15,304 bases of DNA. Source: JBBSQE01 sp038258095 (GTDB lineage Bacteria > Actinomycetota > Thermoleophilia > Solirubrobacterales > 70-9). Within the stretch, counting starts at the first letter, position 1; each line of letters starts with the position of its first letter. The notes below the pieces were generated by a model, which was not told the origin of the DNA, ran no database searches, and saw only the letters and a list, made by a program, of their open reading frames with translations. Positions 1-7,574 of this stretch are shown piece after piece. The stretch spans positions 1 through 15,304 of the forward strand of contig JBBSQE010000061.1 in the NCBI GenBank assembly GCA_038258095.1, read 5' to 3'. A program made the position numbers and the translations under genes.

Positions 1-85
1 CCAGCGGGGCGCCGATCATCCAGGCCAAGCGTCCGCGGCGGCGCTGCGGGTCCTCCCTGCCGGGCGGGGTTTGCTGGCTGAGCAT
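1..85 (-). CDS. Partial unknown protein, N-terminus only
   Basis: An ATG on the minus strand directly follows the stop codon of the double-DUF2510 gene, with no base between them, and stays open to the window edge. It reads MLSQQTPPGREDPQRRRG, then RLAWMIGAPL: a proline- and arginine-rich start followed by the beginning of a hydrophobic stretch. That fits a small membrane protein with a basic cytoplasmic N-terminus, but only 28 residues are visible and I do not recognise a family. Its position makes it the probable last visible member of the leftward dcd/DUF2510 transcription unit, possibly translated by coupling. No clear Shine-Dalgarno sequence precedes the ATG, so the start is tentative. 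Confidence 0.45.
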   Translation of the reverse strand, partial: MLSQQTPPGREDPQRRRGRLAWMIGAPL

Positions 86-634
86 CTAGGGCTGTGGGTT
101 CGGGGCCGGTGTGGTCTTGATCACGGTCTGAGTCTGGGTCTGGGTCTGGGTGACGCCGAAGCGCTTCTGGGCGTCGGAGATGGCCGACTCACGCGCGTCG
201 CGGCGGAAGTTCGGGGCGCTCTCGTCGAAAGCCGCGAGGAAGCCGATGGCTAGACCTCCCGCGAGTGCCGCGAGGCCGATAAGGGCGATCGCCCAGCGCT
301 GAGCCCAGGTCTTCGCGGTCGCCGGCGGCGGCGCGTTGGCGAGCCTGGTGAGGGTCGTCCACTCAGTGCCGTCCCACCAGCGGAGGCGGTTGGGCACGAG
401 GGCGTCGGCGTGCCAGCTGGGCTCGCGCTCCTCGGGCGGGGGAATGGCGTCGATGCCGCTCGCCGTCGCGCCCGGCACCACAGCCGACCCGAACGGTTCC
501 TGCATGGGCCTCGTGTGGGCGGTCCAGCTCCGGCCGTTCCAGTAGCGCTCGCGGTTCGGGACGAGGCCGTCGTCATACCACCCGACAGCCTGGTCGCCGG
601 GAGGCGGGGGCAGCTCGTCGATCGTGTTCGCCAT
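86..634 (-). CDS. Membrane protein with two DUF2510 domains
   Basis: A 182-residue protein of unknown function. Two short tryptophan-rich DUF2510 repeats lie at about residues 18-42 (GWYDDG...RYWNGRSWT) and 73-97 (SWHADA...RWWDGTEWT). A single transmembrane helix follows at about 114-136 (WAIALIGLAALAGGLAIGFLAAF), then a hydrophilic tail of about 45 residues. The tail holds the low-complexity run TQTQTQTQT and ends rich in proline. DUF2510 is typical of actinobacterial membrane proteins and is usually N-terminal to a membrane helix, as here; its function is not established. The second copy is less canonical because it lacks the PGWY-type opening. The ATG lies 12 bases after the dcd stop, preceded by the G-rich sequence TCGGGGGCGC, so the two are probably one operon. 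Confidence 0.8.
   Translation of the reverse strand: MANTIDELPPPPGDQAVGWYDDGLVPNRERYWNGRSWTAHTRPMQEPFGSAVVPGATASGIDAIPPPEEREPSWHADALVPNRLRWWDGTEWTTLTRLANAPPPATAKTWAQRWAIALIGLAALAGGLAIGFLAAFDESAPNFRRDARESAISDAQKRFGVTQTQTQTQTVIKTTPAPNPQP
126..149. repeat. Tandem hexanucleotide repeat in a coding tail
   Basis: Four adjacent 6-base units, GTCTGA followed by three GTCTGG on the plus strand, encode the TQ dipeptide repeat in the C-terminal tail of the DUF2510 protein. Because the unit is six bases, gain or loss of a unit keeps the frame and changes only tail length. Confidence 0.75.
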
Positions 635-646
635 GCGCCCCCGACC

Positions 647-1894
647 CTAGCCCTGGGTCGGACCGGCGTCGCCGAGCCGCACCTGCTCCATCCCCGCGGT
701 CTGGTCGGAGAAGTGCTTCGACAGCATCGTGACCTGGCCCTGATAGTTGGATCCGACGTCGGCTCCGTAGAGGCGGTCGGGGGTCGCGGAGAGGCGCTCG
801 AAACCGAGCTTGCAGATCGGCTGGAGGTGCTCGACCATAAACGGGACGTCGCGGGCCCGGACCTCGAGCGCGGCGCGGCTCCCCGGCCGCTTGCCACCCG
901 GGTCGAATCCGAAGCCCGGGTCGAAGAAGCCCGCGTAGTGGGTCCGCAGCTCCCCGGCCGTCGGGTCGTAGGCCATCATCTCCGCCGCGTAATTCGGCGG
1001 GATGCAGATGCCCTCGGCTGAGAGGAGCAGGTAGAAGATCTCCGGCTCGAGGACGATGCGCGACTCCTCCTCGGGGCGAACCGGCTCCCAGTAGTCGGTC
1101 CAGCGGTAGTCGCGGCGGGAGAGGTCGATCCGGTGGCTGTTCTTCTTCGCGCGGTAGCCGACGACGCGGTCTGTCGGCCCCGACTGCAGGTCGACGCTGA
1201 GGAAGAGCCCGTCGGAGACCTGGAGGCGCTCGGCGGGCAGAGCGTCCTGGCCCATGTAGAGGAGGGGGGTCTCGTCGTGGAGGTTGCACAGCTCCGCGTC
1301 GGTGAGTCGCGCATCTCCCCCGGAGAGCCGGAGCTGGTTCAGCGACAGCCCCTCGGTGACGCGGATCGCGAACGAGCGCGGGACGACCTCGAGGTAGAGC
1401 CTGCCCCGGTAGCCAGCCGGGATCTCGTCGAAGCGGTGATTGCCGTCGGTGATGACGCGCGTGAAGACGTCGAGCCGTCCGGTCGAGCTCTTCGGGTTCG
1501 CCTTGCCGCCGATGCCCGGGGGCAGATCGAGCTCCTCGGCGAGCGGGATCAGATACGGCCGGTCGCGCTCGAGCGTCGCGCCGTCGCGGATGTCGATCTC
1601 CTCGAAGGCGAGCTCGGAGACCTTGCTCTCGACCGTCGAGTCAGCCGCCGGCAGGAAGCTGCAGCGGAGCGGCCATGCAGTCGGACCAAGCCGCAGGTCG
1701 AGGCTTGCCGGCTGGTAGCTCTCCGGCTCGATCCGGAAGCGGCCAGCCGAGATCCAGCCCTCGTCCACGGCGGCCTTGATGGCCTGAGAGGGCAGGACGC
1801 GCGCGGCGAACTGCTCCGGGTCTGTGCCCGGGGTCTCGGCGCCGCTCATCGGGCCGGCAGTCTCAACTGGGCTGATCTGTGACGTGGATGGCAT
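647..1894 (-). CDS. dcd: 2'-deoxycytidine 5'-triphosphate deaminase, two-module form
   Basis: Deaminates dCTP to dUTP in the cytoplasm, supplying the dUMP route to thymidylate. The 415-residue protein matches the long bimodular DCD family rather than the roughly 190-residue E. coli type. The family opening RVLPSQAIKAAVDEGWI lies at 32-48 and QPASLDLRLG at 61-70. The first module holds NPKSSTGRLDVF (134-144) and LYLEVV (166-171). By analogy with short dCTP deaminases, S136/S137, R140 and E169 are the likely substrate and catalytic residues. The second module holds HYAGFFDPGFG (319-329), ALEVRARDVPFM (342-353) and the C-terminal YGADVGSNYQGQ (376-387). No good ribosome binding site precedes either ATG 1894 or the in-frame ATG at 1849; the family opening starts after both, so the shorter form is equally possible. 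Transcribed leftward after the EamA gene. Confidence 0.88.
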   Translation of the reverse strand: MPSTSQISPVETAGPMSGAETPGTDPEQFAARVLPSQAIKAAVDEGWISAGRFRIEPESYQPASLDLRLGPTAWPLRCSFLPAADSTVESKVSELAFEEIDIRDGATLERDRPYLIPLAEELDLPPGIGGKANPKSSTGRLDVFTRVITDGNHRFDEIPAGYRGRLYLEVVPRSFAIRVTEGLSLNQLRLSGGDARLTDAELCNLHDETPLLYMGQDALPAERLQVSDGLFLSVDLQSGPTDRVVGYRAKKNSHRIDLSRRDYRWTDYWEPVRPEEESRIVLEPEIFYLLLSAEGICIPPNYAAEMMAYDPTAGELRTHYAGFFDPGFGFDPGGKRPGSRAALEVRARDVPFMVEHLQPICKLGFERLSATPDRLYGADVGSNYQGQVTMLSKHFSDQTAGMEQVRLGDAGPTQG

Positions 1895-1948
1895 GGGGGA
1901 TTGAGAATGGTGAGCGTCGCCGGGGACGCCACCGCATCATCGCCAACC

Positions 1949-2872
1949 TCACACTCCCGCACGCCGGGCGTCAGCCGCTATTTGCGGTTTTTGCTTGCGC
2001 ACGCCGGGCGGCAGGCGCCCATCCGTTGAGAGCCAGGACCCCGCCAGGATCAGCAGAAGCCCGATGATCGAGCCCGGGCCCGGGCGCTCTGAGAGGAAGA
2101 TCGCGCCTACCGTCAGCGCCACGACCGGGTTGACATAGGTGACGACCAGCGCTCGGCCGGCGCCGATCTCGTTGATCAGGACGCTCCAGACGACGAAGGC
2201 GAGGGCCGTGCAGAAGACACCGAGGACGACCAGCGCAATGATCGCGTTGAGCGGCGGCGCCGAGCTGGGTGCGTCGAGCGCCGCGAACGGCGTCAGCACG
2301 ACCGCGGCGATCCCGATCGCCACCCCCATCGTCGCCGTCGCGTCGAGTCCGCCGAGCTTCGACTTCAGGACCATCGGCCCGATCGCGTAGCCGAGGGCCG
2401 CCCCGAGGATCGCCAGCGCACCGAGCAGCTGCGGCCCGTTGCCGCCGATGTCCAGGCCGACCAGCGCGATGACTCCGGCGAACCCGACGAAGAGACCGAC
2501 GAGCCGCACACCGTGCACCCGCTCGGACTCATCGAAGCGGACCGCGAGCGCAGCGACGATCAGCGGCGTGGCCGCGATCAGGATCGCCGCGAGGGACGAG
2601 TCGATGTGGCGCTCCCCGGCCGCGATCAGTGGGAACGGGAAGACGATCTCAGCGACGGCGAAGACGACCAGCCACCTGTAGTGGCCGCGCATCGCCGCAA
2701 GCGCTCCGCTGCGCAAGGCCAGCGCCACAAGGATCCCGGCCGCGAGCGCTGTCCGCGCCCAGGAGATGAACAGCGGCGAGATGTCGCCGTCGATCGCGAC
2801 CTTGATGAAGAGGTACGGAACTCCCCAGAGGACCGACTGAACGGCGAAGAGGGCCCAGGCGCGGGCGCTCAT
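1949..2872 (-). CDS. EamA/DMT-superfamily transporter
   Basis: A 307-residue integral membrane protein of the drug/metabolite transporter superfamily, with about ten hydrophobic helices arranged as two EamA repeats (about 5-137 and 150-283). Hallmarks include SVLWGVPYLFIKVAI near the N-terminus, GERHIDSSLAAILIAATPL (86-104) at the end of the first repeat, and NPVVALTVGAIFLSERP (248-264) with GLLLILAGSW near the end of the second. Members export or import small metabolites, and the substrate cannot be read from sequence. A clear GGAGG lies eight bases before the ATG, and the acyltransferase stop is only 16 bases upstream, so the two genes are probably co-transcribed. The last 20 residues (basic, after GSWLSTDGR) look like unconserved run-on and contain a 13-base direct repeat in the DNA. 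Confidence 0.85.
   Translation of the reverse strand: MSARAWALFAVQSVLWGVPYLFIKVAIDGDISPLFISWARTALAAGILVALALRSGALAAMRGHYRWLVVFAVAEIVFPFPLIAAGERHIDSSLAAILIAATPLIVAALAVRFDESERVHGVRLVGLFVGFAGVIALVGLDIGGNGPQLLGALAILGAALGYAIGPMVLKSKLGGLDATATMGVAIGIAAVVLTPFAALDAPSSAPPLNAIIALVVLGVFCTALAFVVWSVLINEIGAGRALVVTYVNPVVALTVGAIFLSERPGPGSIIGLLLILAGSWLSTDGRLPPGVRKQKPQIAADARRAGV
1958..2010. repeat. 13-base direct repeat flanking a small hairpin
   Basis: CGCACGCCGGGCG occurs at 1958-1970 and again at 1998-2010, 40 bases apart. Between the copies a short stem (CCGC at 1975-1978, GCGG at 1984-1987) is followed by five T residues in the plus-strand direction. The whole lies inside the 3' end of the EamA gene. No plus-strand gene ends here, so I do not call the hairpin a functional terminator. 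Confidence 0.4.
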
Positions 2873-2888
2873 CGCACGGCCCTCCGGA

Positions 2889-4106
2889 TCACCGGACCGC
2901 TCCTGAAGGGGCCTCGCCCCGCCCGCTGCCGAGGCGCCTGTACTTGAGTGCCAGGAGCGGCTTCTCGACCACGTAGTAGCTGACGGTGGCGGCGGCGATC
3001 GAGATTGGGAGGGTCGCCGCGAGGATGAACCAGAACCCGTGGCCCGAGCCCGTGAAGCCGAGCTCGAAGGCGACGACGAAGTGCCAGAGGAAGATGCCGT
3101 AGGAGATCAGGCCGAGCCACGCGATCACACGGTTCGAGAGGAACGCCCGGACCGCGCCTCCGAGGCCGTCTCCGAAGACGGCGGGCAACAGGAGAAGCAC
3201 GGCCACGAGCGCAAAGCAGAGGTGGGCGAGAAGCCGGTCCCCGTTGGAGATCAGGAACGGAGTCCCGGGCAGCGCGGCGCACATCGCGACGTAGACCCCG
3301 GCCGCGGCGAGCCACGGGAGCCACGGCCGCCGCTCGATGAAGGCGAGGCCGGCGGGCCTGGCCCCACCCTCCCGCACGGCGACGGAGACAAGCGCGAAGC
3401 CCATGCCCAGCGCAAACCAGAGCCCGTAGCCGAGCAGCGAGCCCGCCACCCAGCCACGCGGATCGGACCCGGCGAGCATGTTGGCCGCGACAGAGGCGGC
3501 GGAAAGGGCTGCGAGCAGTCCGAGCTCCCGCAGCAGCCAGCGGGCCTGCGAGGCTCCGCGGGTCAGGCGTGCCGCGGCCAGCGCGTAGAGCGGCAGGAGG
3601 GCGTAGAAGGTCACCTCCGCGACCAGGCTCCACGTCTGTGCGAGGCCACAGCCGGACGCCGGAGCGAAGCAGCCGGGCCCGTCGGTCAACGGGAGGCTCC
3701 AGAGCAGCGTGTACTGGGAGAGCCCGTCCCCGGCGGCCACACCGGACACCCCCGGGAGAATGGTGAGGACGGTGAGGACGACGAAGTACGCGGGGTAGAT
3801 GCGCAGGAACCGGCGCTTTGCGTAGTCTCGGATCGCCGGCTCCGCCGCCCCGCCCGCCCGCATCGCGATGAAAGGGCGGTAGAGGAGGAAGCCGGAGATC
3901 AGGAAGAAGACGGTGACGCCGACGTTCATGTGGGCGAGGAGGCGGCCGTGGAGGGTGCCGTTGCTGGTCGCGAGCCCGAAGACCGAAACATGCACGAGGA
4001 GCACTGAGAGGACCGCGACGGCCCGCAGCCCGTCGACGAGGGGAAACCGCGGGTGGCGCGGCGGCGGGGATACTGCGTCGGGGACGGACGCCGTCGGGGT
4101 GGCCAC
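2889..4106 (-). CDS. Acyltransferase family 3 membrane protein (OafA-like)
   Basis: An O-acyltransferase of the acyltransferase-3 family. These are multi-helix membrane proteins that transfer acetyl or other acyl groups from the cytoplasm onto envelope sugars or lipids. Numbered from the GTG at 4106 (405 residues), the family opening RFPLVDGLRAVAVL starts at 20, with the likely catalytic histidine H39 in LLVHVSVFG. TVFFLISGFLLYRPF, RRFLRIYPAYF (about 98-108), WSLVAEVTFYALLP (159-172, with E164) and SYGIFLWHF near the C-terminus complete the pattern. About ten membrane helices are visible. The frame stays open to 4292, but that extension is not conserved-looking and would overlap the divergent exporter ATPase. 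The GTG at 4106 is therefore the best start, with a possible GGAGG 13 bases before it. Probable role: acylating the polysaccharide made by this locus (inference). Confidence 0.85.
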   Translation of the reverse strand: MATPTASVPDAVSPPPRHPRFPLVDGLRAVAVLSVLLVHVSVFGLATSNGTLHGRLLAHMNVGVTVFFLISGFLLYRPFIAMRAGGAAEPAIRDYAKRRFLRIYPAYFVVLTVLTILPGVSGVAAGDGLSQYTLLWSLPLTDGPGCFAPASGCGLAQTWSLVAEVTFYALLPLYALAAARLTRGASQARWLLRELGLLAALSAASVAANMLAGSDPRGWVAGSLLGYGLWFALGMGFALVSVAVREGGARPAGLAFIERRPWLPWLAAAGVYVAMCAALPGTPFLISNGDRLLAHLCFALVAVLLLLPAVFGDGLGGAVRAFLSNRVIAWLGLISYGIFLWHFVVAFELGFTGSGHGFWFILAATLPISIAAATVSYYVVEKPLLALKYRRLGSGRGEAPSGAVR

Positions 4107-4133
4107 TCCCTCAAGGTAGCCTCCAGCGGGTTC

Positions 4134-5462
4134 ATGGGCCCCCAGGGAAACGAAGAGCTCGCCCCCCCGACGCACGGTCCGGGTGAGGGCAACGGATACC
4201 GGGAGGCCGGTGCGCTGGCGCAGTCGCGGGGCGGCGGGGGCATCGCGATCGAGGCCCGCGGGCTCGAGAAGACGTTCCGGATCCCGATGCAACGGGTCAC
4301 GACGTTCAAGGAGCGTGCCGTCCGGCCCTTCTCATCCTCGGAGGGCCGGGTCCTCCAGGCGGTGCGGGGCATCTCTTTCGACGTCGGCCAGGGCGAGTTC
4401 TTCGGGATCGTCGGCCGCAACGGCTCGGGTAAGTCGACCCTCCTGAAGATCCTCGCGAGCATCTACCGCGCCGACGCCGGGAAGGTGAGGATGGCGGGGA
4501 GAGTCGCTCCGTTCATTGAGCTCGGTGTCGGCTTCAACCTCGAGTTCCCCGCTCGCGAGAACGTAGTTCTCAACGGCGTGATGATGGGCCTCACCCAGAA
4601 GGAGGCCCGGCGCCGACTCGATGCGGTGATCGATTTCGCCGAGCTCGACGAGTTCGTCGATCTGAAGCTGAAGAACTACTCATCGGGAATGATGGTCAGG
4701 CTCGCATTCAGCGCGATGATCCAGGCCGACGCCGACATCATGCTGATCGACGAGGTGCTGGCCGTCGGCGACGCCTCGTTCCAGCAGAAGTGCCTCGACG
4801 TCTTCCACGAGCTCCGCGACTCACACAAGACCGTCGTCCTCGTCACCCACGACATGACGACGGTCGAGGAGTTCTGTGACCGGGCGATGCTGATCCACGA
4901 CGGCGAGATGCGTCACATCGGCGATCCCGAGGAGGTCGCGCGGCGCTACTTCCGGCTCAACTTCGGCGGCATCACCGATGACAAGCAGCGGCTCGACATG
5001 GAGAAGGTCGGCGGGGGCGCCGCCCGGTTCACGGACATCTGGCTCACCGATGGAGCGGGAGAGCGGGTGAAGACCGTCGAGCAGCGCCAACCGATCCGCA
5101 TCCGCGCCACGATCGAGGCGGCCGAGGACATCCAGAGCCCGGGTGTCGGCTTCGTTCTGACCAACGTCGACGATGTCGTGATGCACGGCTTCGGCTCGCC
5201 GATCAACGTGATCTCGGCCGAGGTCGGAGGAATCCTCGAGGCCGGCGAGCGCGTCAGCGTCTCGGCGACGATCGAGAACCCGCTGGCGCCCGGCCGCTAC
5301 TACCTGACCTGCATCGTCGGGCGCAACGGATCGATGGCCGACGTCGTCCAGCGTCTGCCGAAGGCCCTTGACTTCGTCGTCTACGGCCACAGTCCGAGCG
5401 GCGGTGTCGTCTCCCTCGAGACGAGCATCGAGACCGTCTCCGGCGAGGAAGCGGAGTCGTGA
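4134..5462 (+). CDS. Polysaccharide ABC exporter ATPase, Wzt/TagH type with C-terminal domain
   Basis: Powers export of a polyprenyl-linked polysaccharide or teichoic-acid-like polymer across the membrane with the permease that follows. Numbered from ATG 4134 (442 residues), Walker A GRNGSGKST is at 94-102, the signature YSSGMMVRLAFS starts at 182, Walker B IMLIDE is at 202-207 and the switch histidine is H239 in VTHDM. After the ATPase domain, residues about 295-418 form a beta-rich region (ARFTDIWLTDGAGE ... GRYYLTCIVGRNGS) that resembles the Wzt C-terminal carbohydrate-binding domain. In E. coli O8/O9-type systems that domain recognises the capped end of the finished polymer. The frame is open from 4053, but ATG 4134 is the first start that does not overlap the divergent acyltransferase; no strong Shine-Dalgarno is visible. 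Its stop overlaps the permease start, so the two are coupled. Confidence 0.92.
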   Translation: MGPQGNEELAPPTHGPGEGNGYREAGALAQSRGGGGIAIEARGLEKTFRIPMQRVTTFKERAVRPFSSSEGRVLQAVRGISFDVGQGEFFGIVGRNGSGKSTLLKILASIYRADAGKVRMAGRVAPFIELGVGFNLEFPARENVVLNGVMMGLTQKEARRRLDAVIDFAELDEFVDLKLKNYSSGMMVRLAFSAMIQADADIMLIDEVLAVGDASFQQKCLDVFHELRDSHKTVVLVTHDMTTVEEFCDRAMLIHDGEMRHIGDPEEVARRYFRLNFGGITDDKQRLDMEKVGGGAARFTDIWLTDGAGERVKTVEQRQPIRIRATIEAAEDIQSPGVGFVLTNVDDVVMHGFGSPINVISAEVGGILEAGERVSVSATIENPLAPGRYYLTCIVGRNGSMADVVQRLPKALDFVVYGHSPSGGVVSLETSIETVSGEEAES

Positions 5463-6355
5463 GCGCCGCCTCCGAGACCGCTCCGAGCGCCACGGGAGCA
5501 CAGCCGGGCGTCACCGACGCGCAGTCCCCGCCGCTGCGTGAGATCAGCGGGCCCTCCGCGATCGGATCCGACCGCCAGAGGTTCCTCGACCTCCTCTACC
5601 TGGTCGCCATCAACGACTTCCGGAAGACCTATTTCGGTACCGCGCTCGGCTACCTCTGGTCGCTCGTGCGTCCCCTCGTGCTGTTCGCCGTCTTGCTCTT
5701 CGTGTTCACGCAGATCGTCCGGATCGGGGCCGGGGTCTCGAACTACTCCGTGCTGCTGCTCTTCAACATCGTCATCTTCGGCTTCTTCCAGGAATCGACC
5801 TCGGCTGCGGTCTACTCGATCGTTGCCCAGGAGGGAGTGGTGCGAAAAACGCACTTCCCGCGCCTGGTGATCCCGCTGGCGACGGTCCTGACCGGGCTCA
5901 TCAACCTCGGCCTCAACCTGATTGTGGTCCTGATCTACATCCTCGCGTTCGGCGTCGACCCGGTCTGGACCTGGCTGCTGTTCCCGGTCCTGATCGGAAC
6001 CCTGACGGTCTTCACCGCCGCTCTGTCGTCGCTGCTCTCGGCCCTCTATGTGCGTTTTCGCGATGTTGCGATCATCTGGTCGGTCGCGGCCCTCGTCCTC
6101 TTCTACGCGACGCCCGTCTTCTATCCATTCGAGGCGGCGCCTGAGAACTTCCGGAAGATCCTGATGATCAACCCGTTGACGCCGTTCTTCGTGACGGCCC
6201 GGGCTTGGATCATCGATCCGAGCGCGCCGACGGCGGCCCAGGCGGCCGGCGGCTACATCTACCTGCTCCCCGCCCTGCTGATCTTCCTCGGGACCTGCGC
6301 GCTCTCGGTCTGGGTCTTCCGGCGCGAGATGCCGACGCTTGCCGAGGAGCTCTAG
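5459..6355 (+). CDS. Polysaccharide ABC exporter permease, Wzm/TagG type
   Basis: The membrane subunit of the exporter, 298 residues, ABC-2 type. A soluble N-terminal part (1-40, low complexity) precedes the conserved amphipathic region LLYLVAINDFRKTYFGTALG (45-64). About six membrane helices follow (roughly 70-88, 97-112, 138-163, 171-195, 204-222, 266-287). The cytoplasmic segment EGVVRKTHFPRLVIPLATV and the motifs YVRFRDV (197-203) and NPLTPFF (238-244) are typical of Wzm/TagG proteins. The GTG start lies in the GTGA overlap with the ATPase stop, the usual arrangement for subunits made in equal amounts. Its TAG stop shares bases with the stop of the convergent oxygenase gene. Confidence 0.92.
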   Translation: MSAASETAPSATGAQPGVTDAQSPPLREISGPSAIGSDRQRFLDLLYLVAINDFRKTYFGTALGYLWSLVRPLVLFAVLLFVFTQIVRIGAGVSNYSVLLLFNIVIFGFFQESTSAAVYSIVAQEGVVRKTHFPRLVIPLATVLTGLINLGLNLIVVLIYILAFGVDPVWTWLLFPVLIGTLTVFTAALSSLLSALYVRFRDVAIIWSVAALVLFYATPVFYPFEAAPENFRKILMINPLTPFFVTARAWIIDPSAPTAAQAAGGYIYLLPALLIFLGTCALSVWVFRREMPTLAEEL

Positions 6356-7395
6356 GCCAGGAGCGGCGTGTAGTCGGCGGGGAAGGCGCTCGGCCCGAAG
6401 AACCACGACTCGATCGCAAAGCGCGGCTTCGGCATGGCCGGATCGCTGCCCGTCTGGTGCAGGAAGCGGTCGTCGAAGAGCAGCATGTCACCGGGCTCGA
6501 AGATCGGGCGCTTGACGCCGTACTCGCCCGCGGCCTCGGCCACGAGCTCCGGGGCCACCTCGATCGAGACCTTCGCTCCCTCCGTGCCCGCGGACACGAA
6601 GTCATCGAGGCGACGCGGGACGATGTCGAGGCCGGGGGATTCGTCGCCGCAGCGCGAGAGGGAGAGCCAGACGTTCATCGCGCGGACCTCCCCCATGAAG
6701 AACCCGTCCTGATGCCAGGCCCCGCCGATATGCGGCTCGGCCTTGCGGAGGGTTGACTTGTCGACTGAGATCAACGGCCGCTCTCCGAGGTAACCGCTGA
6801 TCAGGTCGATGAGACCAGCCTTGGCGAAGGTGTCGAGCATCGTGGCCATCAGGCGGGGGGAATCGGCGGCGAGCACGCCACCTCCCTCCTTGATCCAGGG
6901 CCGCACGACGACGCCGTAGGGAGGGTCGGGATCGAACTCCTCGTAGAGCTCGGCCGCCACGTGCGTGCCCTCGTCGTGCGCGTCGCGCTCGGCGAAGGCG
7001 CGGTCGATTCCGTCGGCCAACTCGAGTGCCCGCTCCCGCGCAACCGCGCCGCGAACCAGCATGCAGCCGTCGCGGAGGATCGCGGCGCGCAGGAGACCGG
7101 CCGTCATGTCCTCGGGAGCGAACTCGGGAAGGTCCGTGCCCTCGCGGTCGCCAAGCCCGGCGGCGTCCGGCTCGGGCAGCTCAGGCGAGGAGCCGGCGGA
7201 GCCGGTGAGCGCGGCTCCCGCGCGGTGGCGGAGCAGGCGGAGCTCGCGTTCGCGGTCCGGCGATGGCGAGGCCTGGTTCTCCGCCGCGAGGGCGTCGACT
7301 TCGGCCACCAGGGCATCGGCGTCCTTCGAGCCGCCGCACGCTGCGGGGCTCGGAGTGGCCTCGTCCTCGGGGCGATTGCGCTGGAACAGTTTCAT
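6352..7395 (-). CDS. PhyH-family Fe(II)/2-oxoglutarate oxygenase, copy 1
   Basis: A 347-residue phytanoyl-CoA-dioxygenase-family protein, predicted to hydroxylate a small molecule, lipid or sugar using O2 and 2-oxoglutarate. The metal triad is visible: H228 and D230 in GAWHQDG and H313 in DDRFLHQTGSD, with R325 in MPKPRFAIESWFFG as the likely 2-oxoglutarate ligand. Other conserved stretches are LLRAAILRDG (101-110) and RPWIKEGGGVLAADSP (165-180). The first 95 residues are a poorly conserved extension except for LLRHRAG (54-60). The frame is open from 7494, but ATG 7395 has AGAGGGC six bases before it and gives exactly the length of its upstream paralogue. Its stop overlaps that of the permease by four bases. 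Substrate unknown; the setting suggests tailoring of the exported glycan or its carrier. Confidence 0.87.
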   Translation of the reverse strand: MKLFQRNRPEDEATPSPAACGGSKDADALVAEVDALAAENQASPSPDRERELRLLRHRAGAALTGSAGSSPELPEPDAAGLGDREGTDLPEFAPEDMTAGLLRAAILRDGCMLVRGAVARERALELADGIDRAFAERDAHDEGTHVAAELYEEFDPDPPYGVVVRPWIKEGGGVLAADSPRLMATMLDTFAKAGLIDLISGYLGERPLISVDKSTLRKAEPHIGGAWHQDGFFMGEVRAMNVWLSLSRCGDESPGLDIVPRRLDDFVSAGTEGAKVSIEVAPELVAEAAGEYGVKRPIFEPGDMLLFDDRFLHQTGSDPAMPKPRFAIESWFFGPSAFPADYTPLLA

Positions 7396-7469
7396 CGGTT
7401 GCCCTCTGCTGGATGACTGATTCCCAATTCCCGCCCGTCCGGCTGATCCGCCCGGCACGGCGCTTGCCT

Positions 7470-7556
7470 GCGTCCCGGGGCTCGACAATGCCAACCGGCA
7501 ATGCCTTCACCCCGCTCCTTGGCCTGCTTGGCCGGGCCGAATCCCCGGACAGACGC
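7470..7556 (-). other. GC-rich imperfect inverted repeat between the two oxygenase genes
   Basis: The 179-base gap between the PhyH genes (7396-7574) holds no plausible gene. It contains an imperfect inverted repeat: GCGTCCCGGGG at 7470-7480 against CCCCGG plus GACGC at 7543-7548 and 7552-7556, with a three-base bulge in the right arm. The loop contains smaller nested stems (TGCC/GGCA near 7490-7500, GGCC/GGCC near 7521-7533). It begins about 20 bases after the stop of copy 2 in the direction of transcription. It could be an attenuator or partial terminator, or it could reflect GC-rich chance pairing. No T-tract follows. Confidence 0.3.
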
Positions 7557-7574
7557 CGAACAGGAATCAATCAT

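Noticed and set aside
1914..1929. GCGTC/GACGC stem between the EamA and dcd genes
   Set aside because: Five-base stem with a six-base loop and no T-tract. Stems of this size are common by chance in such GC-rich DNA.
1972..1992. Hairpin followed by five T residues in plus-strand direction
   Set aside because: It resembles an intrinsic terminator, but the stem is short and no plus-strand gene ends here. It lies within the leftward EamA gene, so probably chance.
3039..4007. 322-residue plus-strand open frame opposite the acyltransferase
   Set aside because: Same pattern: a charged mirror image of a membrane protein gene.
5381..6406. 341-residue minus-strand open frame opposite the permease
   Set aside because: Extremely rich in D, E, R and Q, the mirror of hydrophobic codons on the other strand. 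The permease frame has clear helices and family motifs.
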